From Schoenoplectus triqueter (Eukaryota; Streptophyta; Magnoliopsida; Poales; Cyperaceae), in the NCBI GenBank assembly GCA_964058805.1, contig CAXKVV010000580.1:1-64000 (forward strand): 64,000 bases of DNA, in the 5' to 3' direction. Of the stretch, positions 22,652 through 34,965 are shown piece by piece. Both the position numbers and the translations under genes were made by a program. Under the pieces are notes generated by a model. The model did not search any database and was not told the DNA's origin. It worked only from the letters and a program-made list of their open reading frames with translations. The first letter of the stretch is position 1, and each line of letters opens with the position of its first letter.

Positions 22652-25600
22652 TGCTGTGTGTGTGGATATGATATGATATATTGATATGTAATGTAGGGGC
22701 GGTGTTTGCGTACAGGATGGGGAAGGTGGTGATGGTGCACGTGAGCGAGGCGGAGGTGGTGAGGGAGATATGCCTCTGCGTGTCGCTGGAATTAGGGAAG
22801 GGCACGTACCTAAAAAAGACGCACGAGCCGCTCTTCGGGCAGGGCATCCTCAAGTCCAACGGCCTTCTTTGGGCCCACCAACGCAAGCTTATCGCCCCTC
22901 AGTTCTTCCTTGACAAAGTCAAGGCAAGTTTTTATATAAATAACACTCTCTATTTTAGTATATGTCGGGTTCTTATGTTATATATATGTTTCGAAAAATA
23001 TAATTACAAAAATAAGGTTGCAAATGCTTTTTTGGTTTATTTAGATAGCGTTTGAAAGATGTTTTATCTTTTTTGACGAAATCAAACATAAGATTTGTTT
23101 TTCCTGTTTTCATTTGCTAGTGCTTCATGCAATACCTATGCATCTGCATATTCTGGTCCTACTTGTCCTCGAAATTTTAAACATTATAATCCTACTTGAT
23201 TGAATTATTAGGCTAATAATAAAAAGAATTCAATGTACCATCAATGGTAACTTTTCACAACCAAATTCCTCTTTACGGCTGTCTAAACCCACCATACTAG
23301 GCTAATAATAAAAAGAAACTGAGATTTTATTCCATAAGTTATTACTAATATATTGGCCAGATCATTGTCCACTAATTCGTTCTGGATCGTACAACAAAAT
23401 GAAGGATCAAACGTCACGATCGTGAAAAATAGTGGATTAATTTTTGGATTTTCTATTTTTAAAATCACAACTCAAACCAGCTGTATATACCATATAATTA
23501 ATTCGGACGCACAAAAAAGTTACGAATTGATGCACAAATATTTGGATGATTTTATCTAGATATTCCTTATATTATTTTTTTCATTTAGCAGATGGCAGTT
23601 TGTTGCTATATAATTTTTCAGTAGGGGTGTCAATTATTGATTCGACCGGATGGATTAATCCTACCTGATTCGACGGGTTAATCCAATCCAATATAATCCG
23701 AAAATAAATAGGTCAGGTATGAATTTAATTTTTTTTACCCGAATCGGGTCGGTACGGGTTCAGATCAACCCGACCTGACCCGATTAATTATTTTTTTAAA
23801 GTAATTTTAAGATTTAGTACTAATTAAAATTAAATATACACTAAATATATACTAATTATGATTATTTATAAATTAATCAATATTTAATTACTTAAAATTA
23901 TATAAAAATATTTAATTATTTTACACGGGTCGGATCGGGTTGACCCGTGACCCGGTCGGGTCGGGTGTGAGTCAAGATTTTTTTATCCAAATTTAAACGG
24001 ATTGGATTTGGATCGGATCAAAAATAATAATAAAATAATATGATCCAATCTGAATCCAACCCAACCTGACTCATTGATACCCTTAATTTCTAGTACATTG
24101 AAGTACAAGTATTTACTTTATTAATTAAGGAGTCATTATTCATGTTAGTGACTTTATTATTCAACTTATATATTTTTAATTTAAGTGATTTATTATTTGA
24201 TATTTAAATTGAATAACAAAAGTATTCTGTTAGTCAATTGCATAATAAAACTATTGACATAAATAGTAACTCATTTAGTCATTGATCTTAAATAATAAGA
24301 TTGATATCAACAATGATATCAAGTTATCAACCTTGATATTTCCTTAACAGTTTTCATATTTTCCTTGTTGTCTAGTGGAAGATGAAGTCTTGTTTTTCTT
24401 ATTCAATACGCGTCCCCTAATTAAGTTGCCTTCTAAGACAACATAATTTCTTACAGAGTTGTTCATCGGGTTTTTTCTCATAATAAAATATAACACATAT
24501 AAATAATTAGATATTAAAATTAAAATTTTATTTCTGTAAAATAACTTTTATCAAGAAACTTTTACATAAATATATCTTTGCAAAATGCTAAAAATATATT
24601 TAATAATAAATATTATAATTAGTTATATAATAATTCATTAAAAAGAATACAAATAGTTGCATTATTTTAGTATTTAAGTTGTACTTAGAGACATTATATC
24701 ATCTCTTTAAATGAAGAAAGAAAAAAAAATGATATGAGTCATTTAATTAAGATAAATGAAAAGAGAAAAACATAATTAATGGTAAAAAAAAAATATGGAT
24801 GATATGGTATAGCTAAAAAACATGAAAAGCTAAACTATTTTTCTGGATATAGAATTAGTAAGCAGTCAGCCAGTTAGTGACTTTTCATCCCCTAGGGATG
24901 TCAACGATATCCTTTTATACATTTATCTGATTCATATCGTATTCTCTAAGATGGATATGGGTAAAAAAAATCGTTAACTTATTTGATATGCGTAAGGATA
25001 AGAATTTTTCGTTAAATAAATGGGTAAGGGTATGAATAAAAGTCATTTAGTATCAATTTGCCCTATAAGATAAATTATTAAAAAAACTTAAATTATTTCA
25101 AATAATTATCTCATATAATATTTTTCTATGTTAGTTGTCACGAGTTCTGTGAGTTAATTATTATATATTATAATTATCATCTTTCTCAAATTTAATCATC
25201 TTATAAATTATAATATTTAAATAATATTTAGTAAAGTACTTATTATAATAATTGAATGAGACAATATATGATTTTATTTTAGACAATATGTTATTTTATT
25301 TTTTAGTTAAAATTTTTGACAAGAGATGTTTGTATTTTTTTTAAATTATTTGTTTTGATTGACTCAAGTTAGAATTGATTGTATAGTTATACTTTGATTT
25401 CATACTAGTAAAATAAAGGTATATTTATATGAAAGATATGAGTTTGTATGTTTTTTTCATAAATGATGATGAATTAAGTAATATATTAGCATTATTTATT
25501 AGCCGTTTATTTTTAATGGGTAAGGATAAGGATAAGATATGAGTAAGTCTAATTTTAATGGATAAATATAAAGTATAGATAAGAATAATTTTATATGAGT

Positions 25601-27491
25601 ATGATAATAAAAACATTTCCATCCGATGCGTATGCATTGACACCCTACCTTCCCCGTTTATTTGATCTTCTCAGCTTAGTCTCCCTTCCGACATGGCCAC
25701 ATCTCACACGCCTATTACAACTGTGAAATAAATTTAGTTATAGATGTATAGCAGTTGAAGGGATCTTTGTTTTGGGCCGAGGATTTCCCAGAAAGTCCAT
25801 AAGATGACAGGGCCGCTAGAGATAGCACTTTCTCTATTTCGGACCAAACCTCCCTTGGTCCGGTACAAAGGCCAGAGGTTCAGATTTGGGCCCAGAGAGT
25901 ACAGCTGCTCGATCTTATGGTCCCTCATATAGTCATACAGCACTAGTACCATTATACAGGAGCTATAATATAGTAACAATTTTAAGGTGACATGATCAAA
26001 ATGTAGGGTATGATGGATTTGATGGTGGATTCTACAAATCCACTGCTGAAATCATGGGAAATCAAAATAGAGCAGAAAGGAGGAATTGCAGATATCAAAA
26101 TTGATGATGATTTGAGAGCTTACTCCGCTGACGTCATCTCTCGTGCATGCTTCGGGAGCAGTTATGTCGAAGGCAAGGAGATATTCACGAAGCTTAGGGC
26201 TCTTCAGAAAGTCATTTCAAAGCCTAACATGTTAGCTGAAATAACTGGCTTAAGGTTGGTAAATGGTAATTATGCATTGTGAAATTTCAGTAATATAAAA
26301 TAAAAGGCAAATAGGCAATGCCAGAACAAAAGGGCAGCAAATGAAAGACTGTAATACCATGGTTTGCTAACACAGGATTTATACTTGTAACAAGGTACAT
26401 TCCAACAAAGCGCAACAGAGAGGCATGGAGGCTGAACAGAGAAATTCATGCCCTGATATTAAAGATCGTGAAGCAGACTGGATCTGAGGAAAGAAATCTT
26501 TTGAGCACAATACTACAAAATGCCAGTACAGATCATATGGGACCGAAGGAGTCTGATGAATTCATAGTTGACAACTGCAAGAGCATATTTTTTGCAGGAC
26601 ATGAAAGCACCGCAGTCACTGCCACGTGGTGCCTCATGCTGCTTGGCATGTATCCAGAATGGCAGGAGAGAGTTCGTACTGAGGTGCATGATGTGTGTGG
26701 TGGGGAATACCCTGATGCTAAATCACTTCAGAAGATGAAGATAGTAGGTTCCTTTTCAAAACCAACTATTTTGAATAAGGAAGTTGTGTTTTCTGTGATC
26801 ATTTTTATATTATAATTGATTTTCTGATGAAAAGATGAAGGCTCATATTAGTATTAGTTTCATTATTTCAAGTTAACAATTTTTGAAATAAAAAAGTTAA
26901 TAAATTATTAAATCAATACATGTTATTAAATTTTCACTAAACTAATTAAAGAAGAAAAAAAACTTATCAGTAAAGATCAAAATACTGCACTATTTCCTAA
27001 TAAGATACTACTTGCTGGTAAAGATCAATATTCTGAGGCATAGTTCAACCCACTTCATTTTGCAGCTGACAATGGTGATCCAAGAAGCTCTACGGCTATA
27101 CCCCCCAGGCGCATTTGTCTCGAGGGAGGCTCTACAGGAGATGAGATTAGGCAGCATCATTGTACCAAAAGGTGTGAATGTATGTGCGCCGGTGTCAACA
27201 ATGCATTATGACCCCAACATCTGGGGAAAAGACGTGCATGAATTCAATCCTAAGCGTTTCACCAATGGGCTGATCGGTGCATGCCGACCCCCACACATGT
27301 ACTTGCCATTTGGTGCCGGTGCCCGCACCTGCCTTGGTCAAAACTTTGCTATGGTGGAGCTTAAAATTGTGCTTTCTTCAATAATATCCAATTTCACTTT
27401 CTCACTTTCAACAAACTATAGGCATTCTCCTACCTTGAGGCTTATTGTTGAGCCGGAATATGGAGTAAACTTGGTCTTGAAAAAATTGTGA
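20575..27491 (+). CDS. CYP714: Cytochrome P450, CYP714 family (5 exons)
   Basis: Exons joined in phase: 20575-20869, 22697-22923, 26007-26254, 26395-26743, 27066-27491, giving 514 residues. It is an ER-anchored haem monooxygenase with an N-terminal hydrophobic anchor (about residues 7-30). Motifs: oxygen-binding I helix AGHEST at 324-329, K-helix E380-A-L-R383, FNPKRF, and haem loop FGAGARTCLG with Cys462. The sequence pattern (PLFGQGILKSNG, DVISRACFGSSY, RYIPTKRNREAWRL, LTMVIQEALRLYPPG, PFGAGARTCLGQNFA) is that of clan-72 CYP714 enzymes, known for gibberellin oxidation and, in some subfamilies, triterpenoid oxidation. The substrate cannot be told from sequence. Intron 2 has a GC donor (AAG|GCAAGT) and holds two hAT elements. 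The exon 4 acceptor was placed at 26394 because it alone keeps phase and the conserved RYIPTKR block. All key residues are present; expression was not judged. Confidence 0.92.
21264..21299 (-). mobile_element. Minimal LINE tail insertion with target duplication
   Basis: ACCCCAGTC at 21264-21272 is repeated exactly at 21291-21299. Between them are just 18 bases: eleven T followed by GAAAAGA. On the minus strand this reads TCTTTTC plus poly(A), matching the 3' end of the LINE fragment at 32611-32726. It lies in CYP714 intron 1. Confidence 0.65.
22618..22651. repeat. (TAA)n microsatellite
   Basis: About eleven TAA/ATA units end ~45 bp before CYP714 exon 2. It may be length-variable. Confidence 0.9.
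23622..24085. mobile_element. hAT-like MITE in CYP714 intron 2 (family with 49862 copy)
   Basis: Ends TAGGGGTGTCAAT and (inverted) TAAGGGTATCAAT. Subterminal CCCGACC/GGTCGGG words, AT-rich centre. Flanks tttttcag and atttctag match at 5 of 8 bases, a decayed 8-bp duplication. The body is homologous, in opposite orientation, to 49862-50255. No transposase. Confidence 0.7.
24893..25647. mobile_element. Second hAT-like element in CYP714 intron 2
   Basis: Ends TAGGGATGTCAACG and (inverted) TAGGGTGTCAATGC. Flanking tcatcccc/ccttcccc match at 6 of 8. The interior has repeated 'gggtaagg' and 'gataagg' words. 755 bp, non-coding; the minus-strand frame at 25425-25643 has no recognisable similarity. 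Confidence 0.65.
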
Positions 27492-28600
27492 TCTGAACCT
27501 ATCTTCTTCTTTTTTTAGAACAATGGATTGAATTACAAAATCTAGATAGATGTTGATTGTAATAATTTGATGCATGTGATACAAGTTAGTGATTAATACA
27601 TAATTGCTGATTTAAGGAAATCAGAATCCCATTGGCAGGTTTTTTTATCCCGTCTGGCATTACTTTATAATGCCTTGCAAACAGTATTAAGCCATCTGAC
27701 CAGTCAAAGTAATTAAAGTTTCTTAACAGATTTAGTACTTCTCAAATTTGTAATTCTCCTCTTCAGACTCAAATAGCAATTTCTTTTGGCTTCTAACTTA
27801 TCATAACCGGCTGCAATGAAACAACGAAACAGATAAAGCAAAAAAGGAAAATCCAAAGGGGAGAGAAAATATTTTGTGATGTTTTGTCACGAGGAAACTT
27901 GACTTCTGTGTTATTGTAACCACCGACAATTGACAAACGATCAGTCAGAGTACTTCAAACATGTGTCCTTTTATCATCAGTAATTTTTATGTTTCTTAAA
28001 TTTCAGAGCATAGTGGATACAGTTTAGGATTTAGGGTTTATATTTCTTTAAAAATAAAATCTAAATAATTAATCTGAACAATTTAATATGATTTATATAT
28101 GTAAATAATTTCGTAGGCCAAATTTTTTTTTTTTAGATTTTTATTATTTTTAGATAATTAGAAAATCTCTTAATTTAAAATTATGACTATCAAAAAAGTG
28201 ATTTTTATATATGTTAAAAAATTAAAAATAGTAAAAAATTCTAAAAACATATAATTTGGTTTATAAAAATATTTGTATATAGATATCATATTGAACGATT
28301 TAAATTCACTGATCATAATTTATGATGCAATTTATTTCATACAGTTTTTTTATTCAATATAAATACTATTAATCAGAATAATAACTCATTAAAATGAATA
28401 TTAAAATAATATATAAAATAAATTGCATCAAAAGGACATTAATATTAATAATAATTTACTTAATATATATAATAATTTTATTATATGAAAATATCAACAA
28501 TCGTATTCAGCTCACTTTTTTAAATTATCTGCTTCCAAAACCGAATTGAATTAAACAAAAGTTCGTTTTGAACAAACTGCTCTGTTTAGGGGGCAACTAA
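27492..28600. other. Intergenic between CYP714 and reticulon gene
   Basis: CYP714 3' flank, then AT-rich DNA. 28030-28330 looks like a decayed member of the foldback family at 54727/62186: mirrored arms around 'gataattagaaaatc' and the 'aaaaattaaaaatagtaaaaaatt' pattern. No gene seen. Confidence 0.55.
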
Positions 28601-29718
28601 TAGCCTGTAACCACAATCTAGGCCCCACCTGCAGTCTCATCGTTTCGCATTTAATTTACCGGACCGGGTCCACTAATTCTATTTTTCTGATTAAACAGCC
28701 CCGCCATTTCCTCTGTGTTCCCTGATTTGCCTGTTTGGAACCCCTTCTCCCAACAGAGAGCGTGGGAAAAAAAGAAAGAGGCGGTTTCTAAAACAAAACA
28801 AATAACGCGTAGAAAAGAAATGAATACGATTTAAAAGGATTCTTTTTGGATCCTGAGAGAGCACAGGCTATTTTTCTTTACTCCCATTCTTTTATCAAGT
28901 ATTTTTCGCTTGCTTGAAGTCTAGTTAGTAGTATATATATATATATAAATATTTTGTATTTCTGCAATTCATGATTGGGGAATGATTACGACCTCGGTTT
29001 CTTTGCTTCTTCATTGTTCCGTCCTATCCGGCATTTCTATTTAGGTTCGGATTTCTTTCATTGTTGGCAAGCTCCTTTATTTCTCTTTCCAAAGAAAGTT
29101 AACATTATCGAAATGTTGCCCCCTAAATTTCTAAATTTATGGCTAGTTTAGATCGTCAGAGGATCTGATATATCAAAGTACAAACTAGACATAATTATTT
29201 TTAGTAGCAGAGCAATATTCTTAATTGAATTAATACTGATATGCATGATGCATATTACAACAACTTTAATCTTTTTGCTCCCATAACCATCCCATCTCTT
29301 CTCGTATTCTTTACTTGTTTTTGGAGAGGGTTTTCTGTATTATGTCATTTGGGGGAGTAGATTGAAAAGGTGAACACATTCATAACCCCAGAAATTAATT
29401 CTCACTTTTCTTATTATTTTAAAGTATTATAATTTACGAGTACCCATGTAGTATTGCCCCCAGAGGCGGATCTACATGATAGCAGGGGTATCAGTGGATC
29501 TCCTGGTCAGAAATTTATAGAATTTTTTTTTAAAAAATATCCTTATAGTTCAGAAAAAAAATAGAAAAATATGTTTATATTAAGGAAAAAATTTCAAACT
29601 TTGACTCTCCTGAAAAAAAAAACAATTTTTTACCCTCCTACGCCAAAGTCTGACTTCGCCTCTGATTGCCCTTATTATAAGACGTTTACTGATTATTATT
29701 TTTTTATATGCAGAGAAG
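28601..29718 (+). promoter_or_regulatory. Upstream region and probable 5' UTR intron of reticulon gene
   Basis: A less AT-rich, pyrimidine/purine-mixed stretch (about 28600-28900) may hold the promoter and a non-coding first exon. TTTATATGCAG at 29703-29713 is a good splice acceptor five bases before the ATG, implying a 5' UTR intron. The donor was not identified. A (TA)n run lies at about 28932-28948. Confidence 0.45.
29461..29664. mobile_element. hAT MITE just upstream of the reticulon coding exon
   Basis: 204 bp starting CAGAGGCGGATCTACAT and ending (inverted) CAGAGGCGAAGTCAGA, with a near-perfect 8-bp duplication ATTGCCCC/ATTGCCCT (29453-29460, 29665-29672). It ends 49 bases before the likely splice acceptor, in the presumed 5' UTR intron. 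Confidence 0.85.
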
Positions 29719-31355
29719 ATGTCAGAAAATGGAGAGCATGCCTCATCAATGGACAAGATACCAGAGAAGAAAGATAATTACTCATCATCGTCTGATTCTG
29801 ATGATGATGTGCCATCAACACTTTTTTGCAGTAAAAAGAGTTTGTTTGGGCACACCGATCCAGTGCATGTTATCCTCGGAGGTGGAAAAGGTAACAAGCG
29901 CTCAAAACTGAGTGCATGAATAAGTAAAAGTACATGAAAAAAATAAACATATCAAATGAAACAGCTCTAGACATTTGATGTTGTAATTTATATGTTGTGT
30001 AGGGATAAGTATATTATTTATAACATAAGAAAATGAACCACTGTTGTAGTTTTCATTTGATTAAATCAACTAATGTTGCAAGTTTGTACCATATCCTGGG
30101 GTAGGGTGATTATAGATAATTATCTTCTATATTTGTGACATCAGTGCTTTGTATGATATGCCTGGCTTTGGCATCATCTATATATGCATTAATGGATAGC
30201 CTCAACCTGCCAGACAGTTTGATTGCTAACGCTGCACAGGACTTACTGGAACTAATTTATTTCCCAATTTAGTTTGGTTCTTAACTTGATTTTAATTATC
30301 AAATATATTTGATGCTAACAAGTAACAAGTAACAACAGAGGTGTGAAAAACACACTTTTGACTTTTGAGGACTGTTTGGATATTTATCATATTCCCAGTG
30401 CCAGTACCATATGTACTGCCACGTTACACTCCTATTAATAGAAATGTCTGTTTACAGCTGCTGACATAGTGCTTTGGAGGAACAAGCTATTGTCAGGAAC
30501 CATATTTGCTTGTGTAACTGTGATATGGCTTCTCTTTGAATTGATCGGCTATCACCTTATTACTTTTCTATGCCATTCTCTCATGCTTATCTTGGCCCTC
30601 TCTTTTGCCTGGTGTAACGCAGCTTCTCTTACCAACAGGTTAGGCAATATTACCCAGCCATTTATAAGCCCAGAGTATTTTTAATTAAAAAATGACATAT
30701 TTCAATAATTACGCAAGTTATCAGTAACATAGTGGATTACAGTTGCAATTAATTGATACTCTCTCAAATGTGAATTTAGCTCTCTACCCAAGTTTCCAGA
30801 GGTTATTTTGTCGGATGATATACTTTTTCAAGGGGCTCAATATGTTAGGCACGAGATCAATGAAGCATTCATCACATTATGTTACATTGGTTCTGGGAAG
30901 GATGTATCAGTCTTTGTAAAGGTGAAACACTCAAAACCAACTTCTATTTTATTATTATTTATGATAGTCTAGCCGGTTGAGAAAGGAGAAAAATTCACAG
31001 GTTATTGCGGGTCTCTGGTTACTTTCTGTCATTGGGAGCTGGTTCAGCATATTAACCTTCTCTTACATTGGTTAGTTTGATTCCCTAATCCTGATCTCTA
31101 ATCTTATGGTCATAATCACATTAAGGCTTGATTTCATTGAAGCAGTTCAGTTGAGATATTTAATGCTTTCTTGTTTTCTTCCATGCAGTTTTTGTGTTAG
31201 CATACACAGTACCTGTAATCTATGAGACCTACCAAGATCTAATAGACAGCAACTGGGACAAGTTTACTCATGAAAGTGAAAATTGCTGGAACAAGATTTC
31301 AGTGGCAATCAAAGAAGCATTAAAGAGAATTCCACGTCACCTGAAGTATGAATAA
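29719..31355 (+). CDS. Reticulon-like protein (RTNLB), 5 coding exons
   Basis: Exons in phase: 29719-29890, 30458-30638, 30780-30921, 31001-31070, 31189-31355, giving 243 residues. The N-terminus is short, acidic and serine-rich (SSSSDSDDD, about 23-31). Then comes the reticulon homology domain from DIVLWRNKLLSG, with two long hydrophobic hairpins (IFACVTVIWLLFELIGYHL...LILALSFAWCNAA, and VIAGLWLLSVIGSWFSILTFSYIVFVLAYTVPVIYE) separated by a polar loop. Reticulons insert as wedges in the ER membrane and shape tubules. The plant signature VIAGLWxLSxIGSWF is clear. The C-terminus (IPRHLKYE) lacks an obvious dilysine signal. It converges on the YCF54 gene 638 bp downstream. Which RTNLB member it is cannot be told here. 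Confidence 0.92.
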
Positions 31356-31412
31356 AAGTAATTGAAAGTTACTGGAAGCTTGCATAAATCTCAAGAGGGC
31401 AAATTTTTTTTA

Positions 31413-31575
31413 TTTTTAGAAAAGCTTTAATTTTTTTCATCGGATTCTCACATCATTTATCCGGTTTTTCAATAGAGGTCCCATGGCTAAAACCCTAAAG
31501 TTTTAGCCATGCATCGAAAAAAAAAATGGATGGTGTGAGAATCCAATAAGAAAAATGAAGGTTTTCTAAAAAAAA
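31413..31575. mobile_element. Foldback MITE in the gap between two convergent genes
   Basis: Left TTTTTAGAAAAGCTTTAAT and right (inverted) TTTTTAGAAAACCTTCATT. The arms also share 'ggattctcaca(t/c)cat' and 'atggctaaaac'. A partial extra arm follows at about 31611-31646. Starts ~58 bp after the reticulon stop and may lie in its 3' UTR. Confidence 0.65.
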
Positions 31576-31993
31576 AAAAATTGTCAAGATGGGAACGAGC
31601 ATATGGTTGCATCCAATAAGAAAAATAAAGGATTTCTAAAAAATAATGTTGTGTTTATATCTGGTGATAAGTCGCCGCATATGGTTGCATCCATTTTTAT
31701 GATATATAGAAGTTTCTTCTAGTATATGGATCTAAAAAGGACTAGAGCAATTGATTTGAAAATTCAATCTATTAAACATTTCAACAATATTGTAGAAATA
31801 CTCGGACAAGAAGGGATTGATACTCATGATCTTTCATTACCAATTACATGAATCTCTCTGGCCGAAACAGAATCACTTAAAGAACCGAAATAGCTACATT
31901 AAAATATATGTCAAAAAATATAATATAAGCTTAGATTACATGCACAATGGAAACAAAATATCTAACTACAGGATAAAAATTGCCCGCCACATA

Positions 31994-33660
31994 CTAGACC
32001 GAGTTGTTGTCAGATATATGGGGTAAAAATGGCTCCCACCAGCCAAATTCATATTTCGGGTATGGCGCTGTCCAAGTTTGCGGCTTATCAAATTGCAAAT
32101 CAACTGGATTGCAAGTCAAAGCTTTATCAATTGTATCAGCCTCAAAGTTGTTTGCTAGAACTCTGTCTAGCCTCAACTTCATGAACCTATAATTAAAGAA
32201 TAAAACTAAGACATGAAATTTTATTTTTGTAATCTAACAACTGAATATAGATTCGAACAATGGCTCTTATTGCACAATACAAGGCTCTACTACTTAAACT
32301 AGATATATCACATTCAGATGGCTGAAATGACGAAGAAGAGAAAAATTACTTGATCCAAGGTTCATCAGTTGACACAAGAGCAACAGCTGGCCTCTTAAGT
32401 CGCTTGGTAATATCAGGAAATTTGTCAAGAAATTTGGGCTCAATCACAAGCCAGAAGTCTTGCTCTCTGTTGCGTTCTCCAAAATGTCTAAGCCGCTCAT
32501 ATAATTGCTCCTTGAAATGCTCCTCTTCATCCAACATGAATTTTGCATTTGCAACCACAAAGTAATACCTCTTTGGTGTCACCTACATAATTTATACAAT
32601 TCACGTGCTCTTTTTTTTTTTGAAAAAGTGGATATATATCCACCGATTTCATTGAAATCAGAAAATTACAACTAAGTCAATGTACCAAACCACTGGTACA
32701 GAGACAAGAGAGTACCTAAAGTAACTTTCACATGCTCATTTAACAAGAAGAAGTTAATAGCTGAGTTAGCTAACATGCTCATTTAACAAGAAGATATTCA
32801 TTACAAATTTTTGCAAGACAAAAACTCATCCAAATGATAAGTGTCAGCTGCATTGTATAGGGCAATCAACAATTTGAAGTTAAAATTTTGACATTGTTTT
32901 CAATTTTCCAGAGTATATCAACATACACTTTCAAAAGCCTCAAAAAAGGAAATAGTATCCTTTGGGGGAAAAAACCTTTCTTTTGTGGTGCTTCAGCTAG
33001 TAATGTCCAGCTGAGCCCAAATTTTTCAATAGGAGGGATTCTTTAGAAAAACATGTCGCAAAATTTATTCAAATCAATATTTTTTTAAGTTATAAATTAC
33101 TCCAATTGGTCAATTGACTATTTGCTCTCAACATTGGCCTCGGTATGTCCATTTTGACTGGATTACCCTTTAAACTAGTATAACACTTCATGCAGTGTTC
33201 CCCTTTGGTATCAAAGTACTCCTGAAAACCCTTTTCAATGGGCATAACCATGACAATCTTGAGTGGTTATTTTGGTAGAATAAATAGCTCCATAATTAAC
33301 ATTACTGACAGTGCCAATTTAGATTTATTTACCCATAATGAGCTAGCCATGCAGCTCGAATTACACATTACTGGCAACTCAAGTAGTTAATAAAACAAAA
33401 AATAAAGAAACAAAACAAGTATTCTATACTTTCTGAGCTGGTTCAGACGAGCCGATCTGGTCAGAATCAACCGCAACAGCTCTAACAGGAGAATGCGAGA
33501 GCTTTTTCAGAGCAAGAGAAGCGAGCCTGGAGCCTGTACTGCTTGGCTGGAAGTTAACTGTGAGAGAGCATGGGGAAGAAGTGAACGAAGAGAGCTTGTG
33601 TTGATGAGGAGATGTAGACGGAGCGCATGGCCTGAGACAGAGTGTCGCTGGTGCCACCAT
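31994..33660 (-). CDS. YCF54: YCF54/LCAA homologue, plastid chlorophyll-cyclase factor
   Basis: Minus-strand exons 33660-33430, 32582-32350 and 32186-31994 join in phase to 218 residues. The first ~75 are Ser/Pro/Arg-rich with few acidic residues, a typical chloroplast transit peptide. The rest is the Ycf54 domain: YYFVVANAKFMLDEEEHFKE, FWLVIEPKFLDKFPDITKRL, RPAVALVSTDEPWI, FMKLRLDRVL and PYPKYEFGWWEPFLP. Ycf54 (LCAA in Arabidopsis and tobacco) is needed for the Mg-protoporphyrin IX monomethyl ester oxidative cyclase that forms the fifth ring of chlorophyll. Exon 2 starts with GTG (Val) right after the AG acceptor. Intron 1 (847 bp) contains a LINE fragment and a ~45-bp repeat spacing of 'acatgctcatttaacaagaag'. 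No damage seen. Confidence 0.94.
32611..32726 (-). mobile_element. 5'-truncated LINE fragment in YCF54 intron 1
   Basis: On the minus strand the insertion ends in CTTTTTC plus poly(A) (plus-strand T run 32611-32621) after 'aatgaaatcggtgg'. Flanks TTCACGTGCTC (32600-32610) and TTCACATGCTC (32727-32737) match at 10 of 11 bases, a target duplication. It lies in the same orientation as the gene. The intron contains no LINE coding sequence. Confidence 0.6.
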
Positions 33661-33862
33661 TGGAGCGGAGAGGGAAGTGATGAAGGCTTATCTGTTAGAG
33701 ATTCTCTATTGTTTATTTTGCGAAGTACTGTGCGCCGTGTGCGCGAGTTTTATGGGCTTTTCTGAGCCCGTGGTTTAGGAAACGAGCCCGTGGTATTAGG
33801 TGGTAGAAAACGGGGGCCTTCGGTTCTTTCTTTAGTTGATTCACTTGATTTCAAGGAATTAG

Positions 33863-34247
33863 GAGAAGGATTCAATTACCATTTTTTTGGTGTTTATGGT
33901 GTCTATTTATTTATTTATGTATAAATTTAAAAATGTGAACCGTTAGATGTATTCTATATCATCTCAATTGTATGTATATGAAAAATCAAAAAAATTTAAC
34001 TTTATTTGAATAGCCATCAAGTAGCGTGTCTAAATTATAAAATTTGGTCCGTTGATTTTATTAACGCTTGATGCCTATATAAATAATATCTAAATGATAT
34101 ATTTTTTTGTATACATATATAAGATGATATTTATAAAATATTCTTTCAATTAGTTTTGTTATTTAAGAATTTAAATAATAGTTATTTGATATTTAATTTT
34201 AATGACACCGATGTGGCACCAAAATTATGGTAATTGAATCCCTTCTC
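33863..34247. mobile_element. Mutator-type MITE upstream of YCF54
   Basis: 385 bp flanked by a perfect 9-bp duplication AGGAATTAG (33854-33862, 34248-34256). The inverted ends GAGAAGGATTCAATTACCAT and GAGAAGGGATTCAATTACCAT continue with 'ttttggtg' and 'ggtgtc' for ~40 bp. A 9-bp duplication and long inverted ends are typical of Mutator-like elements. It is 203 bp from the YCF54 start codon and so near or within its promoter. Confidence 0.88.
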
Positions 34248-34353
34248 AGGAATTAGTTAGATACACGCGTTGAAGCGATCATTTTCATCAATTCGATACT
34301 ATAAAAATAATAAATATATAATTTCAAATTTAGATATAAAATTTTAGTTTTCA

Positions 34354-34965
34354 ACTCTTCTTCTATTTTATATTTACCCATCATTTTTTTAATATATCAT
34401 ATTAACCCATCAACTCATTAAATCATTTCATATTTTTTCATATACCCTTTAATATATCTAACATATCCTTAAACACTTTAAATTCTTTCATATTTATCCA
34501 TGAGCTCTCAAATATATCATTAAATTTATATATTTATCTATTATTAAAAAAATTATTATTAAAATATTTGTATATATATATCCAAAAATTATTTATGATA
34601 GTTTATACATCTTAATATATATATATATACATGAAATCAAATTTATTAAAATTGATTTGAACATATAATATTTAATTATAGAAAGTTAAATAATGTCTAT
34701 CAAATTAAATTTAAAAAAAATAATTTTATGAATAAATATAGAAAGATTTAAAGTGTTAAATAATATGTAAGATATTCTAAATAATTATTGGATAATATAA
34801 GAATATATTTTAGATATATTTAAATTTATGGATAAATATGGAAGAATTTAAAGAGTTCAAGAATATATTAAAGAGTATATGGATAAATATGAAAAGATCT
34901 AAAGAAATAATCGTTAAATATGATATATTAAAGAGTAGATGGGTAAATATAAAATAGAAGAATAG
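34354..34965. mobile_element. Foldback element, AT-rich
   Basis: Left 'cttctattttatatttacccat' is the inverted match of right 'atgggtaaatataaaatagaag'. Internal blocks such as 'aatatatcatatt' and 'aatatgatatatt' also mirror each other. Degenerate direct repeats of 'ataaatatgaaa(a)ga.ttaaag' fill the right arm. Ends approximate, no ORF. Confidence 0.6.

Noticed and set aside
22912..22930. Alternative GT donor at AAA|GTCAAG for CYP714 exon 2
   Set aside because: It removes two conserved residues (VK of DKVK) and has a poorer consensus than AAG|GCAAGT.
26370..26376. Acceptor at CACAG for CYP714 exon 4
   Set aside because: It does not keep phase with the exon 3 donor; the AG at 26393-26394 does.
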